Source of the DNA: Trichobilharzia regenti
Lineage: Eukaryota; Platyhelminthes; Trematoda; Strigeidida; Schistosomatidae
NCBI GenBank assembly: GCA_944472135.2
Contig: OX235263.1
Coordinates: forward strand, 35,951,379 to 36,015,378
Direction of reading: 5' to 3'
DNA length: 64,000 bases
Part shown: positions 1-12,246 of the stretch, piece by piece
Layout: each line of letters begins with the position of its first letter
Position numbering within the stretch: the stretch's first letter is position 1
The notes under the pieces: generated by a model
What the model was told of the DNA's origin: nothing
The model's database searches: none
The model's input: only the letters and a program-made list of their open reading frames with translations
Made by a program: the position numbers and the translations under genes

Positions 1-424
1 CACCGGTTGAAGACGAAACGAAGTTGATTTTCCCGCGAACATGGAGGACAACTGTACAATTCAAAAACTATACGGCCTGGTTCAGACAATCATTGTATTT
101 ATATATATTTATATTAAATATTCAGCCGTTTAAACATAATTAACTTGTAGACAATCTACGATTTGATATTATATTATACTTGATCGTGCCTGTAAAAATA
201 GCATGCATTTTCATGTAAATTTATACGTTTATATGAAAATATACATTATTATTATTAAGGAACCTCGGAAACCTTTCGTAGAGTTCTTAATGATACAGAC
301 AGGAATAAAAGTAGCATTTAAACCCACAAGCTCAATTAGAAACAAGCTCTGTCGGTAAAAGGATCCTGCCAGTGGAGCCTTTAAAACAAAACAATTTAGT
401 TTATCTAATACCCTGCCTGCAATG

Positions 425-905
425 ATTGTTAGATCAAATACATAGGTCAAACTAGTAGAACAGGGGCAGTCAGGCTAGCCGAGCATAAAAACCTAGCAAA
501 ATCTCGATTAGTTGACCCGAATCAGATAAGAAATCTAGAGAGTATTTCAGCCATAGCACTACATGCAGTTGCACACAGCCATATAATAGGATGGATGAGG
601 CAATATGACAGTTTTAAAATCTAATGTCAAGGAGTAGAGGGAGAGATTGATAACAGAGGCTTTGTTTATCGAATCAACTGCAAATACATGTCATAGGAAT
701 GATTCAACACCTGTCCAAGCAGACATCTGGAAAATTCTACTACCCCTACGACGACAAATAGGGGAAGGCAAAGAAAACTATAAAACTCAAGTTTCGAAGT
801 CGTGTGAATACAATTGATGGCATGATTATGAACAATAAATTGTGTTCGAAACGTCATCCAGTAAATCATACTGTTTCACTGCGTGAAAGATCTGATAAAA
901 AACTA
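425..905 (+). mobile_element. PLE-like GIY-YIG fragment, copy 1
   Basis: Conceptual translation beginning near 437 gives NYIGQTSR followed by RLAEHK, which matches the YIG half of a GIY-YIG endonuclease, the C-terminal domain of Penelope-like elements. The downstream part matches copies at 48.6-49.0 kb (plus) and 63.5-64.0 kb (minus). The reading frame is interrupted several times, so this is a dead 3' fragment. The copy in which the tail is most readable is the one at 48.6 kb. Assignment to PLE rather than another GIY-YIG carrier is inferred from family knowledge. Confidence 0.6.
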
Positions 906-1659
906 ATATGAAATCGCTGACAAAGTGTTGAAAAGTTTTTTCTGCTGTGTACGAATCTCGCGACTGCAATTTTCGACAGAGTTACTGTTCAGATGTGGAA
1001 TGGTGTATTCTGCTATTGAATTATCGGTGTTTAATTGCGTATTTCTCTCATTCAAACATTGTTTAAACTTGTCGCCTTTTTCATCTCTAACTAGTATATT
1101 AAGGAGTGCGAAATATCCTTCTCGTTACAGTCACATCAGTCACTCTACCAGAATCGTAGCAGTACTGTTTAAACAAACCCTTGACTGAGGAGAAATGAAT
1201 TTGTCTTTCGGCATTTACTGCCTTACTTCTTTATTTCCCGTATGTGACATTGAATAATAATGGTTCACCGTCACAAGGTTGATTTTCCTGCGTAATTTAA
1301 CAGTAGCATTATTTGTATTCCTAACTACTGCCCTGGAGTCATTGCATGTCACCTGGATTTGATGATTTCTTGCAGATTTCTCAGTCTTAACCATGCAGGA
1401 TTCGATAAAAAGTTATAATAACGTGGATGCCTTCTATCCTTTTAAACTGTCCCACAACATACTCTAACATTCTGACATTCTTTCAGTCGCACATCTATGC
1501 AGCCAGACTCTTTATCGTTTGTGCAGAGTGTTTAGTGAAGTTTTACGTGTCTTTTTGACATGTAGTGGTCCTACTATTTGATTTGTTACATAAGCAAGTG
1601 GTGCATTCTTACCGTTTACATACCCAGTAGAATGAAGCGGTTTTTATACAGTGCCTGAA
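906..1659. other. no recognisable feature
   Basis: AT-rich stretch between the PLE fragment and the LINE. It has an open frame on plus at 925-1188 and a partly open frame on the opposite strand. Neither resembles a family I recognise. It may be the 3' untranslated part of the minus-strand LINE that ends near 1.66 kb. Confidence 0.4.
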
Positions 1660-2257
1660 TCTCATAACCGAGGTTCAGGTTCCGATGTCAACGCGCGAAC
1701 TGTTCCATGTTTCAGAATACATGACTGAGAACTTTACGCGCAGTGTTGATTTAAAGGCTTTTATTGTCACTGCACAAATTTGTTTACGCAGATAGCAAGA
1801 GCATTCTGGTGAGAATTGTATGTTCTTATTGTCTGAGAGTGATATTTTGTGTGGGACCTTATAGAAGAATTCTAGGTTTATAATAAGTCGTTTCGTCCAA
1901 AGTGCGTCAAGATTTAGAATCATGAACCGTGAGGTGTAGTCCTTCTTAAAATCGCAGCCAAGTAGTTTGGATGTGAAATATCGTTGGATACCTTCCACGC
2001 TTTGCTCGTCACATATGCGATTGCTGCTAATAATTAATGGACAGTATTCTAGTAATAGACTTACACATGTTTTGTATGGAATGAGCTTGGCTTCATTGTC
2101 GTAAAATTTCCTGATTATGCATCTTACGAGCATCCCCGACTTTCGAGTCTGTGATGCCACTTGCTCAGAGAATGTTAGGTCACTAGAGTACCTCAGGTCT
2201 ACGCCAGCGACACTCTGGAGTCTAGGTAGGTGGGCAAATTGAAGCGTTAATTGTATA
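1660..2257 (-). mobile_element. older LINE, 3' half of reverse transcriptase (split by insertion)
   Basis: The minus-strand frame from about 2250 to 1675 reads like the region C-terminal to the catalytic core of non-LTR reverse transcriptases: DLRYSSDLTFSEQ (the usual D-L-G-V/S-L-F-S block), then a thumb/connection region with ECSPLI-like and RLIINLEFFYKV segments. Its N-terminal counterpart lies at 5430-5960 on the same strand, and the CR1-like LINE sits between them. The simplest reading is one older LINE copy interrupted by a younger one. Confidence 0.65.
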
Positions 2258-2330
2258 TCATAATAATAATAATAATAATAGCTTTATTCCAAACAGTATT
2301 TGTGGTACAGGTATGGAATTTTCAGCGTGC
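2258..2330 (-). repeat. CR1-like LINE 3' terminal sequence and triplet tail
   Basis: Read on minus, this ends the LINE with GCTGAAAATTCCATAC, then GTACCACAAATACTG, then AAAGC and TTA repeats. The same approximately 50-base block, with a few substitutions, forms the tail of the CR1-tailed SINEs (for example 45841-45892). Such shared 3' ends are how SINEs recruit a LINE's reverse transcriptase. Confidence 0.8.
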
Positions 2331-2585
2331 ATTACAGTATATTGCATCTAATTACCTCATAAATTATATAAGATTTTTAAAAATCAAAGATAAATAAATA
2401 AAAATAAAATAAATAAGTTATAAATAAATAAAATAAATAAATATTAAAATTAAGAAAAAAAACAACGTAGAGTATTTCATTTCAAACAATGCAACACAGG
2501 ATTTGAAATATAAAGTTGATGTGTGGTAGTAAATGAGAACAACAGTGTAGTAGTAACGAGGAAAGGAAAACAAAAACTAATGGGA

Positions 2586-3947
2586 CTATTTGTTAGAGTG
2601 CCGCAGTAAGTTTATCGTGTCATACCTAACGGATTTCTCATCACATAACAGCTGTGCCAGATATGGTATTGTGGAGTTTTTGTATTTGGTAGTCCTAGCA
2701 TATAGCCTCCTATAGCTGCTTCTAGTTCTTCCAGATGAAATGCAAGGAGATAGATGCGTATAGAGAGGATGCTTGGGGTCCGACAATATTGTATTCGCTA
2801 GTTTCTTACATGATATAATATGTCTATCTACAATAGTGTTCACCAGTTGGTTTAACGATATCCCACTTGCCCTACTAACAGCTTTTAGTGCCCTTCTCAG
2901 CGAAGCAAAGTCTTTCTTAAGTAGTCCAGGAAAGACTAATGGGGAGCAGTAAAGGAGGATGGGTAGAATACAAGAATTTACAAACTGAGAAAGTAAAGAC
3001 TGGTTTATGCCAGACTGCCTAAATTTCCTAATGTAGAACGTTAAGCGAGTTATCTTTCTAGTAACTAGCAAGATGTGGGAAGACCAGGAAAGATCGGTGG
3101 AAAAACTCAGCCCAAGGTACTTGACATAAGATGTATTTTCAACCTCTGTGCCGTCAATGAGAGTGGGGCCATGTGAGCTAACTAGTTGCTGTAGGTCACA
3201 TTTACGTCTGAAAGTGAAATTGACTACCTGACATTTAGACGGATTAAGCTTAAGTCCGTTTGAAGAGGACCACTGACTAATTTCCGACAGAAAGCTATTT
3301 AATTTGGAACAATCTGACTGAGAGTTGACAGGCATAGAAACCGAGAGGTCATCGGCATATTTAACAAAAGTGGCTACATCAGAATGAGGCAAGTCATGTA
3401 AGAAAAACGAGAACAGAAAGGGAGAAAGAACAGCACCTTGAGGAACACCAGCTAAAGTAAGTGAGGTAGTGGAGGATTTTCCATTGTAGACGGTGTACTG
3501 CTTCCTTTCAGAAAAATAGGAATGCAACCACTTATTTGTCCAGCTTTCAGCCTGTGTTGCAGCAAGCTTACTTAGCAAGAGAGACCTGGGAACAGAGTCA
3601 AATGCAGATGTGTAATCAAGGAAGGCACAGCGAACGTATTTAGCTCCTTTATCTAAACTAGAGACTATGCTATGGTGGAGGACGACAGCGGCATCTAACG
3701 TACTCCTACTATGTTTATAAGCAAACTGGTTGGGGTCGTTGAAAGGTTTTAAAGAGGGATCAAGATTAAGTAAAATAAGTCTTTCCATAACTTTCAAAAA
3801 GGGTGAGGTAATTGAAATGGGTCTAAACTTAACATTAGGTCCACTTGTAGATTTAGGCACTGGAACGATCTTGATGTTTTTCCATGATTCAGGTATAATA
3901 CTTTTGGAAAACGATTCGTTGAAAATGTCAGTTAGCGGGGAACACAA
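2586..3947 (-). pseudogene. CR1-like ORF2, reverse transcriptase block
   Basis: A 453-codon open frame with a well-preserved reverse transcriptase. It has FRPIS, the first catalytic Asp in FLDYTSAFD (residue 111), GVPQGAVLSP, the YADD active site (residues 197-200), LKLNPSKC and YLGLSFS. No stop interrupts it, so this copy is fairly young. The enzyme copies element RNA at the chromosomal nick (target-primed reverse transcription). The natural product would be one polyprotein with the endonuclease upstream. Here the two blocks overlap in different frames around 3932-3947, so this is a pseudogene unless read through by frameshifting. Confidence 0.85.
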
Positions 3948-5389
3948 GATGTCGGCACACTCTTAAGGATAACAGCAGGAACACCATCAGGACCGAGGGA
4001 CTGAGTAGGCTTGAGAGATTGAAGACACTTGAGGACATCATTCGTGTTTAAGCATGAGAAGCAGTCATTGTTTACACTATTTGAGTTAGGAATCATAACA
4101 TTTGCTGGGATACATATGAAGGATTCATTAAGCGTATTAACATCTACAGAAATATCATTCAACATTTGCTTACCACCTGTGATTTCCTTTAATAACTTCC
4201 ACATATTTGATGGGGATTTACATGAAAGAAACTTCTGGTTATAGAGAGCATTCAATCTTTGTAATTCAAGCTTAATCAAAGTGTTCATTCTCTTAACACC
4301 AGATTTGTTTTTCATTTTGAACAACCTTTCTTTTTCACGGCGGAGCTTTTTGAGTTGAGAAGAGGAGAAGCGATCGAATTTTAAGAAGATTGTCTCTTTT
4401 GGACAACAAACATCAAGACAGAAATTAAGATAATGTGTTATGTTAGCAATTGTGTTATCAAGAGCTTGTTCAGTAAATAGATCCCAGTTTGTGTCTTTTA
4501 ACATGGACCTTAGGTTCAGTATATTGTCATGGGAATAACATCTGTGTTGTGTTTTCTTTCCAAGGTATGAGAAGACTCTTTTGTGCTGCTTTCCATATAC
4601 TTTGGGCAATATTCTTATGATACAGTGATCTGAATTTAGTAGTGGGGCTCTCTTTCGAGCTTCAAATATTCCTGCATCGTTTGTGAAAACAAGGTCAAGA
4701 GTGTTGTCCATTCTAGTCGGGAAGTTGACAATATTATCGTGTCCAAGTGAAATTAGGAAGCTGTGGTCACTAGAATTAAAATCACCAGTAACTATAGACA
4801 AGGAATTTCCGAAGGAGGTGGCAGCAAGGGAAGTAAATTCATCCGCAAATAAAGATAATTCTGTGGAGTTGCATCCAGGAGCAATATACATGTTCGAGAT
4901 GTAAATGTAGTTGTATTTTGACAAATGTTTAGGTCGACACTTAACGGTGAGACAGTCAATATTGTCACTAGAGAATTTGAAACATACATTATTAGACGTA
5001 CACCATTGTGAGTTGATGAAGATGGCGACACCGCCACCGCGTTTCTTCCTGGAACTACATCGATCTTGTCTGAATAGTTTGAAATTATTTAGATACACTA
5101 GATTGTCATCATATAGATCATGAAGCCATGTTTCTTGAAGTGATATGATCCCAGTATTATGATATATAATGGAAGACACCAGCGATTGAAGACAGTTAAT
5201 TTTAGCCGGCAGGGAGCGACAATTGGTACTCATTATTGCGGGAACAGTCATGAATTGAATAGGGGTATTTTTTAATGCTCTCTGCCAGCCGGCATGATGC
5301 TTTTTCTTGTCTTTTTTATGGAGTTGCAGATCAGTAGGTTTTAAAGATATTAGATATTCACGAGAATAAATAATCCGATTTGAGGTCAT
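3932..5389 (-). pseudogene. CR1-like ORF2, endonuclease and start of RT
   Basis: Encodes the N-terminal endonuclease of a non-LTR retrotransposon, which nicks the target to prime reverse transcription. From a Met at 5389, the endonuclease block begins at STNCRSL (about 5230) and carries the expected LQETW (catalytic Glu), GDFN and SDH motifs. Its C-terminal part ends in the start of the RT finger region, LKPTQSLGPDGVP. The frame remains open upstream to a Met at 5602, but those residues (including NLQFSLNKCGW) belong to the older LINE, so that longer ORF is a chimera made by the insertion. The frame is lost near 3.95 kb by an apparent 1-base slip, and the next block continues in another frame. 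Confidence 0.8.
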
Positions 5390-5429
5390 ATTTGAATAAG
5401 ATTTATTGATTAAAATATCAATTAGAAAT

Positions 5430-5960
5430 GAGAAATTAGATGCAATATGATTTGTAATGTTTAAGGTAATTGGTAGCCCAAGATTTAAGCAGGCCGCCAA
5501 GATTGTGGGTGCGCCGAAGCAGATCCAGCCACATTTGTTCAGACTGAATTGTAGGTTCCAGAAAAATGACCAGGAGGTCAGTTCATCACATTCATTCTGC
5601 ACGACATTCTGGAATTACCCTGAGTCATCACACTGGAATGTATATGCTGCATTATGACATCTTAAGAGATAAGTGGTTTCTCACGTGAGAAGCGAGCGCA
5701 TATGCTGTTGATATACAGGGTAAATGGGAGTGCCCCTATGTCACCACCCCTAACTACACCAGAAGCGGTTAGACTAGGTTTGGAAGCCGCAGACCCAAGT
5801 ATGACTACCTGGGACCTGTTGATAGGGAAGGATTCAAGGATGGCTCTTTTCCACTCCCTTGACAGTTTCCCTGAATCCATCGAGTGTTGGAACTGGTAGC
5901 ATAAGGGCCTACAGAGTGTGGCAATGTAGTTGAAGATTAAACCATCAATTCATGGTTGTT
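5430..5960 (-). mobile_element. older LINE, 5' half of reverse transcriptase (split by insertion)
   Basis: On minus, the translation around 5900-5660 has SGKLSREWKRAIL, then a deletion, then SGVVRGGDIGALPFTLYINSI, a decayed version of the G-V-P-Q-G-S-V-L-G-P-L-L-F motif. It continues out of frame into DELTSWSFFWNLQFSLNKCG (the usual W-N-L-x-L-N-x-x-K-C block). The rest of the same domain resumes at 2257-1660, beyond the CR1-like insertion. Confidence 0.65.
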
Positions 5961-8097
5961 TGCTCAAACCCAACTCTATATTTTTCGCGGAAGTCATCAA
6001 TCCAGCAGTCATCGTCTCATCGTTCTCTGTTCGGTGGGAGACAGAAAACGATCAGAATTATTATCGTGATTTGTTGTTATAACATTTATTCTTAGACCTT
6101 GTGTGTAATAAACTTATTGTTGGTTACATATTGGCATAAGGATAAAAGATTCTCGAGTCGTCAATCAGTGTTCTGTTTTTCGCGTTATTTATTACCAAAT
6201 GTTTCCGAAAGTCTTCGAGGGACAGCGTGAAGTCCGGCGTAGTAAGAGCTGGACATTGACAGTTTCTGAGAATAGGCTGAGAGGGTCAAGACAAGACAAA
6301 TGGTCTGACGTTGTCACAACCAGGCTACTTTCCAGATGTGTCTATATAATTCACTAGTACACTAGCGGAATTTATTTAAGACGTGGCCAATAGGTTTTCC
6401 TTCGGTAAAATACCCATACCGGTAGTACCTACATTGCAATTTATTTGATCTAATCCACAATGCTCAAACTTTTCACTGGCATTAAACCTACACTGCCGTT
6501 TAACTTTTTGGCGAAGGCCAAACTGAGTGTGTCAGCCATTCCCAGACAAGTGAGATATTGACAACCAGGACGTACCAGGGCGCGTGTCTTTGGACGTCTC
6601 TCCTGCCCAGAACCAAATCACTTATACTGATTTCGTTATTGGTGATAGTGTAGGTTGGCTAGGTGTCAGTGGAGGTTTCTGAAATCATTTACTGCCCCTC
6701 TTGTCCCTCTAGCACTGTAATACAGGCAGCTGACTGTGAGTCTCACCACTTCAGTGTGTTGGGGGTGGTTGACGTTACGTTGTCTGCCTTTGAAGGATTT
6801 AGTCTTAGAACTAATTGTCCAATTCCGATGAAACTAGTCTGTCGGCGTTTTTTCCTGTGGACTCAGGCAGGACACTTGGGTGACACTGACTGTCATTCTC
6901 AGTCCCGCAACACTGAAGTGTCAATGGGGCAGGCTAAGTGATTTCGACTGACTAACCTTAGACTTTGGTTTGGTCTTTGACTGCTTGTACTCCATTGTAG
7001 GATTGGCAAATTTAGAATTCGCTGTGGTCTGACTAGTCTTTGTTATGTTGCCATGATTGCCGGTGGTTGCTATTTGTCCTTAAGCTATTACGGCTCCCCC
7101 TGCTGTATCGGGTGTCACTTGAAGTCTTCAGTTTATGAAGATTGATATCTCCAATCGGTTGGGCTGGAGTATCCCTTTTGTGGTTTTCACCAAGTTTTGG
7201 TGTTGGGGTGTTGTCAGGCGAATCACTGCATGAGACTATGTCGGGACGGAAAAGTGGTGTGTTGTTTGTGTTATCCGAGGATACGCTGTGTGAGACTGCT
7301 CAAGGGTGTCAAGGCGGGCAAATTCAGCAGAACCATGGACTTTGGTTTTTCCGCATAAGCCCATAGTGTGGTTTCAGCACTCCTTTATCACAATGGCAAT
7401 CTACCCGTCGTATACGAAAATTGCATTCAAATGCTGAGTAACTTTTAAAAGCAACAAAATCACAGGCCTGGCAGTCTTCTCCCTTTCTGGAAGATTCCTT
7501 CGAGGTCTTGAGCGTTTCTTTCTAGGTTTGGTGCGCGTGACACACTGGCTTTCACTGGATGGAGGTGTGATGTGGTGTCCACTTAGTTTTGCCTGTGCAT
7601 TTTCAGTCCTAGACTGTGGTTGTGTAGGTATACTACCGGAGCATGGGATATGTATACGGGTCTTAAGAACCGGTATGCGAGACGGGGTTAATATCCTCTC
7701 CTAGCTGAAGCTCCCTTTAAGGCTACTTGCAGCCGCCAAATTAACAATTACTATAATATATGTTCATATATGAATAACAGGTAGAACCATTATCTGCCCA
7801 ATAAAACAGGGGGAAATAGTTTGATAAAGTATAGGGAAAATAAAGGGTTTTCGACTTCAAATACTTTTTGGTTGCTCGGCTTCACAGCAGTCACATGGAA
7901 GACCAATGAGTGTTGTTTATCTGAATAAGCGAGGAAGATTCTGCTACAGGTGTAGCACCTGAAGTAGTTCAAGACAGCTGAACTTGCCACGCGGAGATGT
8001 AATGTGGAAGGCATAGCTATAGTATAGTCACATACGTATAACTCGACTCTAATACTAACGCAGCGAACGTTTAACTAATTTACTGATTTTTTTTATT
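5961..8097. other. unassigned stretch, possible degraded LINE 5' region
   Basis: No clear gene. The minus strand between about 6.5 and 7.7 kb translates into broken, basic and Ser/Thr/Pro-rich segments (for example TKPRKKRSRPRRNLPERER near 7.5 kb) that could be remains of a LINE ORF1, since the older LINE's RT fragment lies just downstream on that strand. This is a guess from composition and position. Short open frames at 6663-6941 and 7142-7366 on plus look incidental. Confidence 0.3.
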
Positions 8098-8275
8098 ACA
8101 GCTTGATTTCACACCCTATTTTTGGTACGATTGCGGAATTTTCAGCGTGGATATCGGTAGCCGAAATTTCGCAGGCCGACCATAGATATCAGGCGTGCGT
8201 CGGCATGGGCTCGAACCACGGACTATGTGCATGGTCGGCGAGAGTCCTAACCACTGTGCCACCGACGCACTACAA
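8098..8275 (-). mobile_element. tRNA-headed SINE with CR1-type tail, copy 1
   Basis: Minus-strand SINE. The head at 8185-8275 resembles the pol III promoter of a tRNA gene (A-box-like TGGCACAGTGG, B-box-like GTTCGAGCCC). The body contains CGGCCTGCGAAATT, and the tail matches the CR1-like LINE 3' end. Other copies lie at 40218, 45713 and 60722. Confidence 0.8.
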
Positions 8276-9016
8276 TCTTCAGTAAGTTGTATTGTTACAA
8301 GCAACTCTGGAAATAATTCTATTAGCAACCACATCTTCTAGTATTTTTCATATGTGTATACAGTTAATAATAAACTGCTATTTTTTGTGTCGAGATGACT
8401 TTACTCAGTCAATAACTACCTTTTCTCATATACTTTTCTAAAACGTATAATTTTGGCAATATTTCGCAGTATTTTTAACGCAATATAAGTTGAAGAGTTA
8501 TTTCGCAATGTCTGACGCATACCATATGAAAACCGGTCATGAAAATTTAGCATAAATAGTTCTGCTAACCGGCTGTTTTCTTTAGGATTATTCTACACAA
8601 TTTTATTTCTAATTGTTCCACCCCCCATTTCACTCTGCTAAATGGACTAAAACTTATTTGCTGTAATACTAACTACTTCTATACTTTATACCTCTTAAAT
8701 TAAACTCAATTTCTTGGCCATTTATAAAAAATACTTGTATACATATATGAGTGTATAAAGGTGATACTGATAAGAATGTCCTCAGGTATCGATGCATCTG
8801 GTGATCTAATGGGAAGCGCTTGTCACGAAAGCTGTATATATAGTGCAATTTCATTAAAAACTAATCAAAAAATAGTTTGCTAAGCAAAGTTTTAACAAAC
8901 ATGGCGGATAAGTCCGGCTACTGTATTGGATATTGGATACTTTGTTTATTGAATACTAGTGAAATATTGGTGGACAATTTTAAATATACGTATATGTTTT
9001 CGTTTCATTTTTGAGG
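8276..9016. other. upstream of first recognised exon; no firm feature
   Basis: AT-rich. An ATG in good context (AACATGGCGG) at 8901 opens a 36-codon frame ending before the exon 1 Met and in a different frame. It might be an upstream ORF in a 5' leader or chance. No promoter motif is convincing. Confidence 0.3.
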
Positions 9017-9196
9017 ATGCTACACATTTATGATAAAGATCCCGGTTATCGCACGTCATTTCGAGCAGCTGATTTCTACTCTCTACTCTCAGCTTACGAT
9101 GAAACTGCCAGCAGAAACCTCGGAATATCCCAAAATATTCAGGATGATGTTAGGCGACTCTCAGTTTTCCAAGGGAAAGGAAAACTTCCCAGGAAA
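9017..9196 (+). CDS. RIPOR-like exon 1 (60 codons)
   Basis: Open frame from ATG 9017 (MLHIYDKDPGYRTSF) to a strong donor, AAA|GTAAGT, at 9196/9197, exactly 60 codons, phase 0. The segment is Ser/Asp-rich with DDVRRLSVFQGKGKLPRK at its end and is probably disordered. I do not recognise it on its own. It is assigned to the gene because its phase fits exon 2 and it lies upstream in the same orientation. The base pattern before the ATG (TTTCATTTTTGAG) could also be a splice acceptor, so the true start may be further upstream. Confidence 0.55.
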
Positions 9197-12009
9197 GTAA
9201 GTCTCTTGCTATTGAGCCATATTCAAATGGAATGTATTGTCATTAGATTTTCAGATTTATGACATAGTTAGGTTTTAAATCTATTTTTTTATTTACCTCA
9301 TAAATTAATTTATTTAATTCCGTGGGAAAATTATCTCTGATCCCACTGCTTTTGTACATAAATTATTTACGAGTTGGTTGAAGCAGACGTCTTCCATTCA
9401 TTTTGCCCGATGATAATATAGCTAATTGTTATTTTAAGTTCACTTGTGATTCACATATCAACTGGGAAATTTTGGTTATCCAAGATTTTCCACTTAACTT
9501 TTCTCTGGGTTGTCATTTGTCTCTCTTATCAACACCGTGTTTTATGAGATTTAAGTTCAGTTAAGGGTGGTAAGCGTACATAGATGTAGGTAAATTAGTT
9601 ACATTTTATATTTCAATTATTTCAGTGTTAATGGAAGCTAACTGTTGACTACTGAGTACAAAGCCTTCACATATTACAATCTCATAGCGGTAATATTCTG
9701 CGCCATATCTAACAATAAAAGCTGAAAATACAACAGATGTTTTTTCACTTAGGACAAAGCTATTTGAAGTCTTTTGAATTTATATACCACTGGGCTTCGG
9801 TACCTGGACGTTTCCGATGAGTTAATGGTCAGTCTGTAATTATTAGGATATTACAATATACAAAGTTATTAAACCTTCAGACTCCCGGAAAGCCAAAGTT
9901 ACCGTGTCTAATTTAATATATAAGTTAAGGGTGGTATGAGTATGTTGTGTGTGATTCCTCTATATTAAAACAGGCGTGTTAGTATCATTCGAATGTATTT
10001 AGAAATCTAAGCTCAGAATTTAATGAAAACATTCTGTCCCCTTACAAATCCAGAAATCATAATAGCAATAATAATCAACAGACGCTTTTAAGTAGTATAC
10101 TTACGGTAGGAAACCATACCGCCTGAACCTAAAAGTGTCAGAAACTGGCAGCACTTCTGGATTCTGTCTATTTTTTTAATGACTGACTAAAGCATTTACT
10201 TGCAGTGCACTAAAAATCTCGGCAAGTAAAACATTTGCTGATAGTTAAAACAACTTGCCACCTATTTTAAAATCATGATTTATAACCGGACAAATAATTT
10301 CACTCAATAAAATTGGTAATTGTGAAGCACAGTAATCGCCTATGAAATGTAAATGGTTTCTAGTTTTACCGCGGCTTTGCAGCTAATAACAACAGAAAAG
10401 TAAAAATTGTTTCATTCCCGTACTTCTTAACTTTCTGAGAATATCAGAGTAGTCTACTGGTTAATAAATACTTTCATTTTTAATTCTTAAGTTTTTAAAG
10501 GATACTTCATTAATTCCCAAGCAACAGTTTTTTGCTAATATTTGAAGGGACGACAATATCAGTTTTTCTGACTTATTGATAACAAATTTCAGGCTAAAGA
10601 GCTACACTGGGTAGAATTTAATTGACTTGACATGATAACTTACTAAACTGCCTATGTCAGAATAATTTAAATTGCACTAATCTAGGGAAAGAATTTGAAA
10701 CTTATTATTTTTTGTCACCACTGGTCTGCATTTCATATAAACGAACAACCTCTTCCCCATAGAAGCTTTCGTGTTCTTGAACAACTAACTATAAGGAATC
10801 ATAGGTGATATGAAGGGTAAGTGATAACTGGGGTGAATACACTGAGTGACTAGACAACAGTAGAGTTTGATGAGGTATGTATTAAAAATTTAAGAATTTT
10901 CAATCACCTTTCTCACATTACAAACTGAAAGATTTGTAGAAGCACCTATTCCTCAGATATTCTTTAGTGATTATATTATATGTGGATTTAAAGCTATCCG
11001 AAGCTTATGCGTCCCGAACATCTGTGAAGTTAAACTTTTGCCGGAAACGAAAAATATTTGCAGATATCATCCTGCCTGTGATAAGCTAAACATAGCCATG
11101 AAAGTTTCTTAATTTTTGGTTACGCATTTTCACCTAATCTAACAATACCGCATAGACGTTTACCGCCAAGTATTCCATCTATTTAGTTATCATTGAGAGT
11201 TAACGTAAAACTTGACTCATTTCAAAGTAACAAGAAATTAAAAAACCTGATGCTACAGTATGTAATAACATTTTTTCCCACATATTCATGATTTTTATAG
11301 AGGACAAAAAGTGCATTTATCGGCTATTGAATTTATTTTTGAATTAATACAAAGATTAAAGTAATATAATTCTCACTGTGGTGCCAGTTTTTGGCGACGA
11401 AGAATCTTAATTCGAAGGTTTGGTGACTTCACCGTTTCCTATCTCACATTATAATCTCATTTTTATTTGTAATTTGCTTTCGAGTTAAGCGCTGAAAGAC
11501 TCGTGTATGTCCATATAATAAAACTCCTGCCGCTAGTGAAATTAATAAACTTTAGCCGTACTTTATATATAATTTGCTAACTCCAAAGGTTAATAATGAG
11601 TTAACTATGTTCGGAGCCTGAAAAGTTTGAAAGTTAGGGCTAACATATTTTTGGATGGCGAACATTGTAACACTTTTCATAGCTGATGTACCGAAAGAAT
11701 AAACGCATTACAAAACTGCAGGCACTTTTGAGCATCGCTTAGTATGAGAAATATTTCATCACTAGAAAATTAAGTTTTTGCAAGTTCTGGTTCATCGGAT
11801 TGTTTGGAATGTCTACCTTATCATTTGCACTGTTAGATGGAACCTATAAAAGCTGATGAAACTATGATATTAAGTTACTCATATAACATGAAAATTTATC
11901 TCATTCATAAGGTACCTTAATATATACACAATGATGTCTAATAACTTAACCTAGATTAAACAAAAGAGAGTTAATGCCTTTTCAAGGCAGTTGCAATCTT
12001 TTCCATTTT
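9197..12009. other. intron 1, unassigned part
   Basis: About 2.8 kb of AT-rich intron with no open frame above noise and no repeat family I could match to another copy in the window. Confidence 0.4.
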
Positions 12010-12246
12010 TGTTTTTTCCTTTTACGTTCCCAGTGGGACATAGGGCTTCAAGCTAGGGGCTTGAAGTTTAGGTAGCAGGGGTGTTTATTTTTACGGAATG
12101 GGGTTACTAGCCTCATGCCTAACCGTTACTCTTTACCAGTCTTGTCACTGGCTTAGTGAGGTAAAGGAGTGCGTCGGTTGGGGATCGAAACTCGGATCGC
12201 ATGCGTGGTTGGACAGCCTTCTACCTCTATCCCACCGACGTACTTT
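12010..12246 (-). mobile_element. tRNA-headed SINE with RTE-type tail, copy 1
   Basis: Minus-strand copy. Its 3' end (12020-12060) reads, inverted, AAGCCCTATGTCCCACTGGG. The middle contains GGTAAAGAG and GCATGAGGCTAG, and the head at the 12.2-kb end carries degenerate A and B boxes. Diverged from the copy at 16.5 kb. Confidence 0.75.

Larger units (their letters stand above)
2258..5420 (-). mobile_element. CR1-like non-LTR retrotransposon, near-complete ORF2
   Basis: Minus-strand element with an apurinic-like endonuclease, a reverse transcriptase, a short 3' UTR (2282-2585) and a triplet tail (plus strand AAT repeats, 2258-2281). The 5' boundary near 5.3-5.4 kb is approximate, set where similarity to the interrupted host LINE stops. 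A single frameshift near 3.95 kb separates the two coding blocks. Order and motifs fit the CR1/Jockey group (SR1 or Perere-3 type in schistosomes). The 3' end is shared with the SINE copies at 8.1, 40.2, 45.7 and 60.7 kb. Confidence 0.85.

Noticed and set aside
8901..9010. ATG at 8901 as the start of the host gene
   Set aside because: Its frame stops after 36 codons and differs from exon 1. A role as an upstream ORF cannot be excluded.
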